Assembly: GCF_030915525.1 (NCBI RefSeq)
Contig: NZ_CP133269.1
Span: 2,577,001 to 2,641,000 of the forward strand
DNA: 64,000 bases
From: Neobacillus sp. PS2-9
GTDB taxonomy: Bacteria > Bacillota > Bacilli > Bacillales > Cytobacillaceae
Reading direction: 5' to 3'
This document shows positions 54,031-62,453 of this stretch, in pieces (position 1 is the stretch's first letter; the number at the start of each line of letters is the position of its first letter). The notes below the pieces were generated by a model. The model saw only the letters and a list, made by a program, of their open reading frames with translations. It was not told where the DNA came from and ran no database searches. Made by a program: the position numbers and the translations under genes.

Positions 54031-54426
54031 TCAAAAGCCGCTAAATCCTCCATGCCCGAAGTGACCTCCCCACCCCCCATACCATGGATGGCCGTGGTGT
54101 CCTCCCCAGCCGCCATGCCATGGATGACCGTGGTGTCCTCCCCAACCGCCATGCCAACCATGGCCAGGAAATCCTCCCATGCCCATGCCTCCCATGCCTG
54201 GAAATCCTCCCATGCCCATGCCGCCCATGCCTGGGAATCCTCCCATACTCATGCCACCCATGCCTGGAAATCCACCCATTGTTCCTGTTCCACCCATGCC
54301 TGGGAAACCACCCATTGTTCCTGCTCCACCCATGCCTGGGAATCCACCCATTGTTCCTGCTCCACCCATGCCTGGGAAACCACCCATTGTTCTCATTTCA
54401 CCTGTAAATTGCGTAAGATCATTCAT
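54031..54426 (-). CDS. Gly/Met/His-rich repeat protein
   Basis: A 131-residue protein with three parts. Residues 1-12 are non-repetitive (MNDLTQFTGEMR). Residues about 13-89 are seven imperfect copies of MGGFPGMGG with short GAGT, GTGT or GMSM/GMGM linkers. Residues about 90-131 switch to His/Trp-rich repeats HHGHPWHGGWGG and HHGHPWYGGWGG. No signal peptide. AGGAGAG precedes the ATG. The His/Gly block could bind metals and the Met/Gly block is self-associating in style; such small repeat proteins in Bacillus are often spore surface components. I recognise no named family. Confidence 0.7.
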   Translation of the reverse strand: MNDLTQFTGEMRTMGGFPGMGGAGTMGGFPGMGGAGTMGGFPGMGGTGTMGGFPGMGGMSMGGFPGMGGMGMGGFPGMGGMGMGGFPGHGWHGGWGGHHGHPWHGGWGGHHGHPWYGGWGGHFGHGGFSGF

Positions 54427-54530
54427 TAGAGCAACTCTCCTTTGTATAGGTTACAGTCTAGACTATGTTAAATTTTCAAAAAGGCATGGGCGGGTACCCT
54501 GTTTTTCTTAAACAAGGTCAACTCTAAAAC

Positions 54531-54836
54531 CTATCTAATGGAATACTCACACATCCACGCTGAAAGAGAATCTTTCATGTTACCTCTAAAGGCCCTTTTT
54601 CCTGCAGCATAAGACAATGAAGGCATCAACATCTCTCCTGAAAAATCAATCAGATCCTCAACGCTAGGAGGATACGGGCTTTTTCTAATGTGGCTTCGAA
54701 CTTTTCCCAATACTTTTTCACAGTCCAAATACGGACCTATCTTAAACCAAAAAAGAACCATTTCATCCTTTGTCACAAAGTTAGTGTAGACCGACTCAAT
54801 CAATACTAATAAATTTAAAATCTCTGCCCTTGTCAA
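54531..54836 (-). CDS. G39P-like replicative helicase loader/inhibitor homologue
   Basis: A 101-residue protein. Its first 65 residues have the layout of phage SPP1 G39P (PF11417): MTRAEILNLLVLIESVYTNF, then VLFWFKIGPYLDCEKVLGKV, RSHIRKSPYPPSVEDLID. G39P binds the phage helicase G40P and blocks its activity until loaded. The C-terminal 35 residues differ from the phage protein. Start TTG at 54836 follows AAGGAG. No other phage gene is nearby, so it may be a domesticated gene. Confidence in the family is moderate. Confidence 0.65.
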   Translation of the reverse strand: MTRAEILNLLVLIESVYTNFVTKDEMVLFWFKIGPYLDCEKVLGKVRSHIRKSPYPPSVEDLIDFSGEMLMPSLSYAAGKRAFRGNMKDSLSAWMCEYSIR

Positions 54837-54904
54837 TATTTAAGCTCCTTCCTTATCATACCGACAAAATGGTTTGTTTTATTAGTTTTGACTGAATTAC
54901 CTTA

Positions 54905-54945
54905 CAAAAAAACAAGATCAACCGGAATTTTTCTTCCGATTGACC
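54905..54945 (-). terminator. Terminator of the alpha/beta hydrolase gene
   Basis: GATCAACCGGAA at 54916-54927 pairs with TTCCGATTGACC at 54934-54945 with one mismatch; minus strand then TTGTTTTTTTG. Confidence 0.83.
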
Positions 54946-54965
54946 TTTTCTCTAGCCTTTATTCA

Positions 54966-55790
54966 TTATTTACTGAAAGAATTCGACCTAGTTAACCAAT
55001 CTTTAATTAAACCCTGAACAATTTCACGTTTTTCGATATGTAACATATGACCCGCTTGATCTAATACAGCAAACGTAGCATGAGAAAATTTTTCAAAAAG
55101 ATTAAAGTGATCTTTGTACCCACAGATTGAATCTTGTTTCCCTAAGATAAGGAGAGCGGGAAGTGAAACCATGTCAGCGTCCTGTAATGGTTCTTCCGAA
55201 AAGTAATAGCCTTTTTCTCGCCAATTTGACAGTAAAAAATTCCGATTAGCTAATAAGCGACCAGGTTGCATTTCTCGTAAAAAAATTTCAAGGTTTTCTT
55301 TATTTTGGATATTCATTAATGTTTCAAACGCTATTCTTATATCTGAATCCAATTCCATTAATGCATCAGTATCTTGATCCTGGATTACTTTTTTAGGGAG
55401 GATTCCTTTTTCTTTTAGATGGAGTGCTGTAGCCAATAAACAAATGCTTTTCACTAGGTTTCTCCTCTGGTGTAAGATTCCTTGCGCTAAATACCCACCA
55501 TACGAAAAACCTATTAGAGAAAATTCTTGATTTGGAATAATCCGATCAATAAAATCTAAGATATTCAAAAGCATGTCGTCAGAAGATGCAAAATGATTAT
55601 CAATCAAACTTTTACCGTGTGCAGGGATATCGATATATATCCTTTGAAACCCTTCAATATCATTAAAAATAGGCTCTAACCAAGGCACCATCGACCGGTG
55701 GTCAGTCCCCATCGAATGTAATATTAGAACCGGATAACCACTACCTGAAATTTCGTAATTAATACATCCCTTTGTAACCATGCATTTCAT
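54966..55790 (-). CDS. Alpha/beta-fold hydrolase
   Basis: A 274-residue soluble hydrolase. The nucleophile elbow is SLIGFSYGGYLAQGI with Ser near residue 98, the acid is Asp in LLILGKQDSICGYKD near 220, and the base His is in LDQAGHMLHIEKRE near 247. An oxyanion-type HSMGTDHRSM follows the first strand. The set is complete, so it should be active, but the substrate is unknown. Either ATG at 55790 or at 55781 could be the start. Short gap to the YcxB-like gene upstream. Confidence 0.85.
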   Translation of the reverse strand: MKCMVTKGCINYEISGSGYPVLILHSMGTDHRSMVPWLEPIFNDIEGFQRIYIDIPAHGKSLIDNHFASSDDMLLNILDFIDRIIPNQEFSLIGFSYGGYLAQGILHQRRNLVKSICLLATALHLKEKGILPKKVIQDQDTDALMELDSDIRIAFETLMNIQNKENLEIFLREMQPGRLLANRNFLLSNWREKGYYFSEEPLQDADMVSLPALLILGKQDSICGYKDHFNLFEKFSHATFAVLDQAGHMLHIEKREIVQGLIKDWLTRSNSFSK

Positions 55791-55814
55791 ACTACTTCCC
55801 TGCCCCTCCCTATC

Positions 55815-56330
55815 TTATATAATTGAAACCTTCCCCTTAAGAAAATTCTCAACTTCCTCACTGTTATTTAAATCTCTTTTTGGAATAATATAAGCACTTA
55901 CAGAACTGTTATATAAATAAAAGTACTGCTCGTCCTCTTTATAATCAGTGATGCCAGACCAGTTCACTTTTATTTGACCATTTGCAGATGATTCCACCAA
56001 ACCTTCTTCATTCAATGTCAGTACATGTTCACCAAGTAAACCTACATTCTTACCTTCTTTGAACATTTTCTTCATTCTTCTTGTGACCGTGTTATAGAAG
56101 TACCATGGGTAAAAGATAATCCACAAGATACTCGTGATCAAAAAAACTATAAATAGCTCTAGAAATGGTATATTTCCAAATTCAGATAAAAGAAAAGCCA
56201 TTAGGATAAAAAATACTGGCGTTAAAAATCGTTGTACATTTAATGATTGAATGGCAGATTTAGAATGTTTTAGATGGAACATATTAAAGTGCAAGAAATC
56301 CTCTTCTGTTAAATTGTAAGTAATCTCCAT
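55815..56330 (-). CDS. YcxB-like membrane-anchored protein
   Basis: A 171-residue protein with two central helices (FLTPVFFILMAFLLSEFG; FLELFIVFLITSILWIIF) and a C-terminal YcxB-like/PH-like beta domain, EHVLTLNEEGLVESSANGQI then KVNWSGITDYKEDEQYFYLY. No enzyme motif. ATG 56330 follows AAAGGAG; the frame opens six codons earlier. It lies 24 bp upstream of the hydrolase gene and is probably co-transcribed with it. Confidence 0.78.
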   Translation of the reverse strand: MEITYNLTEEDFLHFNMFHLKHSKSAIQSLNVQRFLTPVFFILMAFLLSEFGNIPFLELFIVFLITSILWIIFYPWYFYNTVTRRMKKMFKEGKNVGLLGEHVLTLNEEGLVESSANGQIKVNWSGITDYKEDEQYFYLYNSSVSAYIIPKRDLNNSEEVENFLKGKVSII

Positions 56331-56505
56331 AAAAGTCTCCTTTTTCAATATAAATTACATCTTAATTCTAGCCTATTCCAGAGGAACTATAAACCAATTG
56401 TTGTAAGATCTAATAGGCGTGATTTAATTAAGCAAATAATTTTATTATAACGGAAACAGCAGCCTATCATAAAAGAGATACGCTGCTAATTGCTATTTTT
56501 CTAAC

Positions 56506-57093
56506 CTATTTGAATATGGTAACCCCTACATAAACCCCAGCTAAAAAAATCGTACTAATGACAATCACATGCAGAACGATCCAGCCCCATTTACCGTATC
56601 GAAAAGCATCTGAGCTAATTGGTTTTCTATGCTTTGATGGTACAATTTTTCCGCCTAAAAGTTCAAAAAGTAAATAATATATCCACCATAAGGTATAGGA
56701 ATCCCATAAATCCCATTCCGGTTCAAATTTAAAAATAATGGTTTGCTTTAGTATGACTTCTCCTAGCACTCCCAAATGTACAAGCGCCCAATAAAAGGGA
56801 ATTTTCCAACTCCAGCTGTCAGGGCTAAATCGAACTCCAAACATGGTTAACAGGGGGAAGACTGTTGAAACTAGACCAAAAGGGGTTAAGAAACCCTTAT
56901 GTAAAATGTTGTTTGGAAAACTGTAAAATCCAAGGTACGTAAAGGTATAGCAAAGCAGATTAGCCGCTAAAGCACTAATTAAGTAGAGAAGCCCATATCT
57001 CTTCCAGTCAATTCTAATAAAGTATAAGCATCCAATTGTAGCTATAGCTATGGTTGTCAACATCCCAATTGCTTCATGACTCAAACCATTCAC
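56506..57093 (-). CDS. CBO0543-family membrane protein
   Basis: A 195-residue protein with about five or six helices. The motifs FYWALVHLGVLGEVILKQT and FEPEWDLWDSYTLWWIYYL fit the uncharacterised CBO0543 family, common in Bacillus and Clostridium as multiple paralogues. Short basic C-terminal loop KHRKPISSDAFRYGKWGW. Function unknown. Confidence 0.72.
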   Translation of the reverse strand: MNGLSHEAIGMLTTIAIATIGCLYFIRIDWKRYGLLYLISALAANLLCYTFTYLGFYSFPNNILHKGFLTPFGLVSTVFPLLTMFGVRFSPDSWSWKIPFYWALVHLGVLGEVILKQTIIFKFEPEWDLWDSYTLWWIYYLLFELLGGKIVPSKHRKPISSDAFRYGKWGWIVLHVIVISTIFLAGVYVGVTIFK

Positions 57094-57189
57094 CTATTTC
57101 CTGGTTTTCTATGAATGACTACTCCTGACAAATCCTTCCTTTACTATTCCCCTTTAGCATGAAAATATAATACCTGCTCATAAAAACAA

Positions 57190-57232
57190 AAGGATAGAAA
57201 GGGCGAATATAATCGCACACTTTCTATCCTCT
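57190..57232 (-). terminator. Terminator of the SET-domain gene
   Basis: AGGATAGAAAG pairs with CTTTCTATCCT, separated by 20 bp; followed on minus by TTTTGTTTTT. Confidence 0.78.
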
Positions 57233-57236
57233 TTAA

Positions 57237-57638
57237 TTACTCATCTTGACTATCTGTTTTTTCCTCTTTATTAAACCAAAGCGGCTCATCATCATCCACA
57301 TCGCCATTATAATTGATAAGAATTTCTTCTCCTGCTTTTATATCCCGATATGCATAAAAGTCAAAAGTATGATTTGGAAAGTTAATTTCATAAATGGCAT
57401 TAGGCTGATAAGAATGATTAAACAGCATACCATATCCTAACAAAAGGGCAGTGTGGTTCTGTCCATACTCAAAAGCATAATCAGCTAGCAATGTTTTCTC
57501 GATATGTACATGCTCTCTGTTCGGATAAGGAATAACAGGTGCCTCATGAAACAATTCACCTTTTGCTATATCCTGTGTCGCAAATACCCCTCTATTTAAT
57601 TCTCCATCACTAAGCTTCGACGTTTTTACTTCAATCAT
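57237..57638 (-). CDS. Stand-alone SET-domain protein
   Basis: A 133-residue protein that is almost only a SET domain: GRGVFATQ-like start (NRGVFATQDIAKGELFHEAP), the knot motifs GMLFNHSYQPNAIYEINF and RDIKAGEEILINYNGD with the catalytic Tyr. SET proteins methylate lysines using SAM. Bacterial stand-alone SET proteins are less common and have no defined target in Bacillus. The NHSxxPN and GEEIxxxY motifs are intact. Acidic tail. Isolated gene. Confidence 0.85.
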   Translation of the reverse strand: MIEVKTSKLSDGELNRGVFATQDIAKGELFHEAPVIPYPNREHVHIEKTLLADYAFEYGQNHTALLLGYGMLFNHSYQPNAIYEINFPNHTFDFYAYRDIKAGEEILINYNGDVDDDEPLWFNKEEKTDSQDE

Positions 57639-57731
57639 TTAATCACCTATCTGTCTTTCCGAGAAGATTTTAATACTACTTACATTAGATTGCCAGTAAT
57701 TCGACAAGAATGCAAATTTTTTTTCTTATTG

Positions 57732-57746
57732 TGGTGCCTGACCCCA
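57732..57746. repeat. Short dispersed palindromic repeat TGGTGCCTGACNCCA, copy 2
   Basis: TGGTGCCTGACCCCA, one base different from the copy at 41002-41016. Located after the isochorismatase gene end. Confidence 0.55.
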
Positions 57747-57761
57747 AATGTGCATCGTGTT

Positions 57762-58298
57762 TTATAAAAATACAATTTGTGCAGCGGGCGTAACTGTTAT
57801 CTCATGATGGATTGTTTTTACGGTGCTTAAATGGTGGTTGTGATGCTTTATAACCATTTCTGCTGGTATAGCACCGTCTGCAGTTGTATGACCATCTGAT
57901 ACTAATGTGACATTGTACCCTAGGGTAACCGCTCTTCGGCATGTTGTGTCAACACAGTATTCCGTTCTTGCACCAACCACAATCAATTGAGAAACCCCTA
58001 GAGACGCTAATTCATCCTGTAGCGAAGTCTCGTGAAATGCATCCGTACTCATTTTATTTATTATCCGATCGGAGGAACGTGGAGAAATTCCGTCAACAAA
58101 CCGCCAAAATGGTGTGCCTCTTTCCAAAAAACCTCCAGCCTGTTCTTCATGTTGTATATAGAAGATTGGTATCTTTTTTGCTTCTGCATTGGCAATTATA
58201 TCCTTAACTGTTGCCATTGTTTCTTCTTTCATATATGTTCCATAAAGAGGTCCCACCTGCATGTCAATGACCAACAAAGCAGAATTCAAATCACTCAT
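57762..58298 (-). CDS. Isochorismatase-like cysteine hydrolase
   Basis: A 178-residue hydrolase. The catalytic triad of the family is visible: Asp in LLVIDMQVGPLYG near residue 12, Lys in RIINKMSTDAFHET near 80, and Cys in VVGARTEYCVDTTCRRA near 117, with the cis-peptide VGARTE. Related enzymes hydrolyse nicotinamide, carbamoylated amines or isochorismate; the substrate here is unknown. GGAGTG precedes the ATG. It lies 52 bp before the alcohol dehydrogenase stop in the same direction but not clearly in operon with it. Confidence 0.87.
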   Translation of the reverse strand: MSDLNSALLVIDMQVGPLYGTYMKEETMATVKDIIANAEAKKIPIFYIQHEEQAGGFLERGTPFWRFVDGISPRSSDRIINKMSTDAFHETSLQDELASLGVSQLIVVGARTEYCVDTTCRRAVTLGYNVTLVSDGHTTADGAIPAEMVIKHHNHHLSTVKTIHHEITVTPAAQIVFL

Positions 58299-58350
58299 TA
58301 ATCATCACTCCTATTTTAATAGATTGATATTCACAAATATTAAAAACTCA

Positions 58351-59352
58351 TTATAAAGTAAAGACAATTTTTCCAAACTGATTTCCTTGTTTCATTTCAG
58401 AGAATCCCTCCTCAAAGGACTCTAATGGCAGGATGTTAGATACGACTGGCATCAATTTTGACTCTTCCACAAATCTGAAAGCATTTTTAAATTCGGTATA
58501 TGAATGCATCGCTGATCCAAAAATTTGTAGCTGTTTCCCCATCACTGTATCAATATCAAAAAGGGGAAGATTTTCTCCGATAAAAGAAAATTGTACCAGT
58601 CTGCCACCCTTTTTTGCATAATGGATACTTGAAGTGAGGGTACGACTATTACTCGATACGATGACATCAAACCCTGTTGGAACGAGAGAAAGGGGATTTA
58701 TCCCACCATCACGGTAGTTAAATCCAGCCGTTGCCCCCAGCTTTACGGCCTTTTCTAATTTCTCATCAGAGCTGGAAGTGACGAACACTTTCGCTCCTAC
58801 TGATAAGGCTAGCTGCAAACTATACAACGCAACTCCTCCACCAATCCCTTCAATTAATATGGATTCACCTGCCTGAAGCTTTGCTTTAGAAAATAACGCT
58901 CTCCAAGCTGTACCAAATGCTAACGGGAGGGCTGCTGCTTCCGCAAAGGTTAAGTGGTTGGGTTTTCGTTCTAGATTGGCCGCCGGGACTTTTACATACT
59001 CGGCAAAAGTACCTCCCCAAACAGCCCCGCCTAATACACTTCCTGATTCACAAAAAGAATGTTCCCCTTTTAGGCAATACTCACATTGCAAGCATGAGAT
59101 TTGAGAATTGATCACGACCTCGTTCCCTATTGACCATTGGGTCACCTGTTTGCCAACATCAATAATTTCACCAGCACCATCTGAACCATATATGAAACTC
59201 CTTTTATTTTTTGAGTTTGTTATATGAAGATCACGATGGTTTAGTGCAGCTGCTTTAACCTTAATGAGCACCTCATGATCTCCTATGACTGGAATAGGAA
59301 CCTCCTGTATTTCTGGCATTACTTTTTCAGGATTAAAAACTACAGCTATCAT
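58351..59352 (-). CDS. Zinc-type alcohol dehydrogenase / quinone oxidoreductase family protein
   Basis: A 333-residue MDR-superfamily enzyme. Zinc ligands of the structural site are present (CLQCEYCLKGEHSFCESG), the catalytic-zinc region is NHRDLHITNSKN and GSDGAGEIIDVG, and the NAD(P)-binding loop is EGIGGGVALYSLQLAL near residue 165. The catalytic Cys of true alcohol dehydrogenases (near residue 40) is Leu/Asp-type here, so a reductase role is also possible. I chose ATG 59352 after GTGGAG. Divergent from an ArsR-type regulator with an operator-like palindrome between. Confidence 0.86.
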   Translation of the reverse strand: MIAVVFNPEKVMPEIQEVPIPVIGDHEVLIKVKAAALNHRDLHITNSKNKRSFIYGSDGAGEIIDVGKQVTQWSIGNEVVINSQISCLQCEYCLKGEHSFCESGSVLGGAVWGGTFAEYVKVPAANLERKPNHLTFAEAAALPLAFGTAWRALFSKAKLQAGESILIEGIGGGVALYSLQLALSVGAKVFVTSSSDEKLEKAVKLGATAGFNYRDGGINPLSLVPTGFDVIVSSNSRTLTSSIHYAKKGGRLVQFSFIGENLPLFDIDTVMGKQLQIFGSAMHSYTEFKNAFRFVEESKLMPVVSNILPLESFEEGFSEMKQGNQFGKIVFTL

Positions 59353-59423
59353 ACGATACACTCCACTCCTATTGAATATTGAATAATTAATCTTTATAAT
59401 TCGTTTTATAAGGAACTTTAATT

Positions 59424-59445
59424 TAGTTCGTCAATAACCGAACTA
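59424..59445. promoter_or_regulatory. Inverted repeat between dehydrogenase and ArsR-type regulator genes
   Basis: TAGTTCG and CGAACTA are perfect 7-bp arms around an 8-bp spacer. Its central place in the 172-bp divergent region suggests an operator for the adjacent regulator. Confidence 0.5.
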
Positions 59446-59524
59446 CAATTGGATTATATATCCATTTAAGTCTGTTTGTCATCTCTTTTCATAAAATTTT
59501 TTCAATGGAACGGAGTGTTGTCTC

Positions 59525-60421
59525 ATGTATACGGTAGAAATTTCTTTTACTGAAGTGAATGAATTAATTTCAAGTTTACATACCTACCTTTGTAAGAGCT
59601 CACATAAACGCATTGATTTAGGTGTCGGCTGGGTGAAGATGGTTAAGCAGCAGCTTTCATCCAACTTTCAAACCGAATTAGAAGGTAAGGACGTTTGGAT
59701 GCCTCTGCAATTGCTGGCTATTCAGCATAAAGAAATGGACACCCACTCGTTTTTAAAGTGGCTTGATGAAGCCAGTACAGGAGAATTATTTGAACGACTA
59801 TCTCCCTGGATGAGTGCTGTCCCAAATGACCTTAATGAAAAAAGAAAAGAAATGGTTGACCTGTTGTCTGAGTGGGAAAATCAATATTTCAAAGACTTTA
59901 ATTCGGAAATACTCGAGAGATTAAAGAGTGAATCTGAGAGCAGAAAGAAGGAAATCAATCGTTTTGACCCAATGGAATTTGGTATTCATGTAACAAACGG
60001 TGTTATTTTTATACCAGTAGAAGGCTTAAAAAGGATTATGTTTATTCCTCATTATCATTCACAACCAAGTAATTTGTTCCATTTCTTTGGGGAAACCTTA
60101 CTTTGTCACTATTCACCTAATATTTACCCGTCTGCAATTGATGACCCCTCCATGGAATTAATGTTAGTGACTAAAGCATTATCTGATAAAAGCAGATTGA
60201 AGATCCTGAAATTTCTGGCTACTCATCCTGCTACTTTTATAGAAGTCTATCGACATATGGATTTAGCGAAAAGTACTGTCCATGATCATTTAATTAGTTT
60301 AAGAGCAGCCGGCTTAATCAATGTAGAAATTGCGGGAGAAACACTTGGAAAATACAGTTTTCGAAGGGAATGCACTTCAATCTTACTAGCCAATCTTGAA
60401 GGATATCTCTTAAAAACATAA
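59525..60421 (+). CDS. ArsR-type regulator with DUF5937-like N-terminal domain
   Basis: A 298-residue regulator. The C-terminal ~85 residues form an ArsR-type winged helix: LVTKALSDKSRLKILKFLAT, then MDLAKSTVHDHLISLRAAGL. The N-terminal ~200 residues match the DUF5937 kind of ligand-binding domain. No metal-binding Cys pair is visible, so it likely senses an organic molecule. Divergent from the dehydrogenase gene it probably controls. Confidence 0.82.
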   Translation: MYTVEISFTEVNELISSLHTYLCKSSHKRIDLGVGWVKMVKQQLSSNFQTELEGKDVWMPLQLLAIQHKEMDTHSFLKWLDEASTGELFERLSPWMSAVPNDLNEKRKEMVDLLSEWENQYFKDFNSEILERLKSESESRKKEINRFDPMEFGIHVTNGVIFIPVEGLKRIMFIPHYHSQPSNLFHFFGETLLCHYSPNIYPSAIDDPSMELMLVTKALSDKSRLKILKFLATHPATFIEVYRHMDLAKSTVHDHLISLRAAGLINVEIAGETLGKYSFRRECTSILLANLEGYLLKT

Positions 60422-60531
60422 TTTGTTTTAGTTCATATCCTCCTCCCTCCAAATGAGAATTTTTTTCTGCAGTACTTATTTCGGCAGGATAATCATAATA
60501 TAGAATATACGTTCGTAAGGAGGCGAGGAGA

Positions 60532-60936
60532 TTGTTAAATAACAATGATTCCTTAATTACAGGTGAGATGTTAAACAAGTATTACGAGCTTAATAAAAAG
60601 AAAAAAGAAATTGAAATGGAAATGAGTATACTGAAGGATGCTTTCCAAGCATATTTTAATAATCTTGTAGGGTGCAACCATAAAGGGGAAATTACAATAA
60701 GTGGATTCAAACTACAAAGACAGATTCGTAAAACTGAAAAATATCATGAAGTGGACACCGTTAGAAGACTAGAAGAATTACAGATGCATGATCTCATCCA
60801 AGTGGTTAAGAAACCAGATGATAGTAAAATAAAATCAGCCTTTAATTTAGGGTTGTTAAGTCCACAGCAATTAGAGGGCTGCATCGTTACCAACTTCTCC
60901 CCTGCTATCTCGGTTAAACCATTGATCCCAAGGTGA
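60532..60936 (+). CDS. Conserved-looking small protein with N-terminal coiled coil
   Basis: A 134-residue protein. Residues about 10-45 are a Lys/Glu-rich helix (YYELNKKKKEIEMEMSILKD); the C-terminal half has FKLQRQIRKTEKYHEVDTVR and LNGLLSPQQLEGCIVTNF-like content (actual NLGLLSPQQLEGCIVTNF). I do not recognise a family. TTG start at 60532 follows AAGGAGG at 7 bases. A sequence AC-N18-CATAATATA upstream (60474-60502) recalls a sigma-K promoter with one base too much spacing. Strong terminator follows. Confidence 0.6.
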   Translation: MLNNNDSLITGEMLNKYYELNKKKKEIEMEMSILKDAFQAYFNNLVGCNHKGEITISGFKLQRQIRKTEKYHEVDTVRRLEELQMHDLIQVVKKPDDSKIKSAFNLGLLSPQQLEGCIVTNFSPAISVKPLIPR

Positions 60937-60984
60937 GAACTTGAGTAAAATGGTAGACATAGAATCTATATGGGGTTCTTGTTT

Positions 60985-61026
60985 AAAACGGTCAAGTAGT
61001 TTTACTACGTGACCGTTTTTGTTTTT
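60985..61026 (+). terminator. Terminator after the coiled-coil gene
   Basis: AAAACGGTCAAGTAG pairs with CTACGTGACCGTTTT with one mismatch, followed by TGTTTTT. The tandem hairpins that follow resemble its sequence. Confidence 0.9.
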
Positions 61027-61058
61027 AAATAGTTATGTAGGTATCCCTACGTTATTGG

Positions 61059-61305
61059 TTTCATTTTTTTTGAATAGTTCCAGTCACGTGGAGCCTTCCT
61101 ACGTTACCGGTTTGAGTTCCTTCCAACGGTTTCGGTCACGTAGAGGCTTCCTACGTTACCGATTTCAGTTTTTTCCAACGGTTTCGGTCACGTAGAACCT
61201 TCCTACGTTACCGGTTTCAGTTCCTTCCATTGGTTTCGGTCACGTAGAACCTTCCTACGTTACCGGTTTCAGTTTTTCTCAATTTTTTCGGTCACATAGA
61301 AGCTA
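61059..61305. repeat. 52-bp tandem repeat array of hairpins
   Basis: Four full units start at 61059, 61111, 61163 and 61215, exactly 52 bp apart, with a partial fifth from 61267. Each unit carries GGTCACGTAG and CTACGTTACC around a 6-8 base loop, so each can form a hairpin. The sequence echoes the terminator just upstream. No gene lies between 60937 and 61405. Confidence 0.85.
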
Positions 61306-61405
61306 CATTCATAACGATAGTTGTTAAATTATGGAGGAAATCGGTCAATTACGGAGAATTACATATATGTATGCACTTACTCTCAAATTGAAAGGGGAAA
61401 TTTTG

Positions 61406-62296
61406 ATGGCCAGTCAAGAAAGTCTCTTAGTAAGGCAGTATTTACAGATGTCAAAGGCAAACCAATCACCTGAAGCAAATATTGAAACAGCTAGACAAGG
61501 ATTAGAAGCTTTATCCGCTTTAACCCCTGTAGCACAAGATATTACCGTAGAAAAAGTAGAAATTGAAGGAATAGCAGCTGAATGGGTAACCGCACCAAAT
61601 GCAGTAGAAGACCGTGTTTTCCTTTATCTTCATGGTGGTGCCTACATAATGGGTAGCTGTAATACACACCGATACTTAGCATCAAAGCTGTCTCGTTCCA
61701 CTGCCGCACGAGTACTGGTACCAGAATATAGACTCGCTCCTGAACATCCTTTTCCAGCTGCAATTGAAGATGCCGTTAGTGTCTACCGATGGCTTCTCAA
61801 CTCAGGTGTATCTTCAAAAAACATCGTCATTGGTGGTGATTCAGCAGGTGGCGGACTAACATTAGCCACCCTTTTATCGCTTAAGGATGCGGGCGACCCA
61901 CTACCTGCCTTAGCTGTGCTATTATCCCCTTGGACAGACATGGAAGGCACCGGGGAATCCATGGTAACACGTGCAGAAGTGGACCCATGGTTATCACCAG
62001 ATGCCACTCGTTTAACCCCAGCGTTGTATATTCGCGATCTAGATCCGCGTCATCCGCTTGTTTCACCTATATATGCTGATTTAACAGGGCTTCCTTCTCT
62101 GTTAGTCCACGTTGGAAATGATGAAATCTTGTTAAGTGATGCCGCCCGTCTAGTGGACCGCGCTCGAGCAGCGGGAGTAGAAGTTAGCTTTAAGGTTTGG
62201 GATGATATGTGGCATGTTTTTCAAACGTTCGCCATCCCTGAGGGACAACAGGCAATTGATGAAATTGGAGAGTTCATCACCAAACATTTCGAATAA
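61406..62296 (+). CDS. HSL-family alpha/beta hydrolase (esterase/lipase)
   Basis: A 296-residue esterase of the hormone-sensitive-lipase family. The oxyanion motif [11 protein letters not shown] is near residue 80, the nucleophile GGDSAGGGL near 150, the acid Asp in [11 protein letters not shown] near 245 and the His in [10 protein letters not shown] near 275. ATG 61406 follows AAAGGGG; the longer open frame upstream is not needed. The set is complete and it should be active on short-chain esters. The third codon positions look richer in G and C than in neighbours, which may point to transfer; that is an impression, not a count. Confidence 0.9.
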   Translation: MASQESLLVRQYLQMSKANQSPEANIETARQGLEALSALTPVAQDITVEKVEIEGIAAEWVTAPNAVEDRVFLYLHGGAYIMGSCNTHRYLASKLSRSTAARVLVPEYRLAPEHPFPAAIEDAVSVYRWLLNSGVSSKNIVIGGDSAGGGLTLATLLSLKDAGDPLPALAVLLSPWTDMEGTGESMVTRAEVDPWLSPDATRLTPALYIRDLDPRHPLVSPIYADLTGLPSLLVHVGNDEILLSDAARLVDRARAAGVEVSFKVWDDMWHVFQTFAIPEGQQAIDEIGEFITKHFE

Positions 62297-62365
62297 ATCT
62301 CTATCTAAAGTGAGCTTCGACTTCTAACAGGTTAACAAACTCTCGCAAACATATAAAATAAAACC

Positions 62366-62409
62366 AAAAATGACTATCAAATTCAAACAAATTTGATAGT
62401 CATTTTTTT
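62366..62409. terminator. Bidirectional terminator between esterase and acyltransferase genes
   Basis: AAAAATGACTATCAAATT pairs with AATTTGATAGTCATTTTT, long A/T flanks. Confidence 0.9.
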
Positions 62410-62453
62410 GTTCAAAATTAATCTTTTAGGATGTTTTATGCTTTTCACACATT

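Noticed and set aside
53977..54511. Pro-rich frames on plus (PPMPGNPPM)
   Set aside because: Shadow of the Gly/Met/His-rich minus-strand gene; no ribosome site.
54531..54836. Prophage remnant
   Set aside because: One G39P-like gene is not enough; no integrase, capsid, portal, lysis or att sequences are seen around it.
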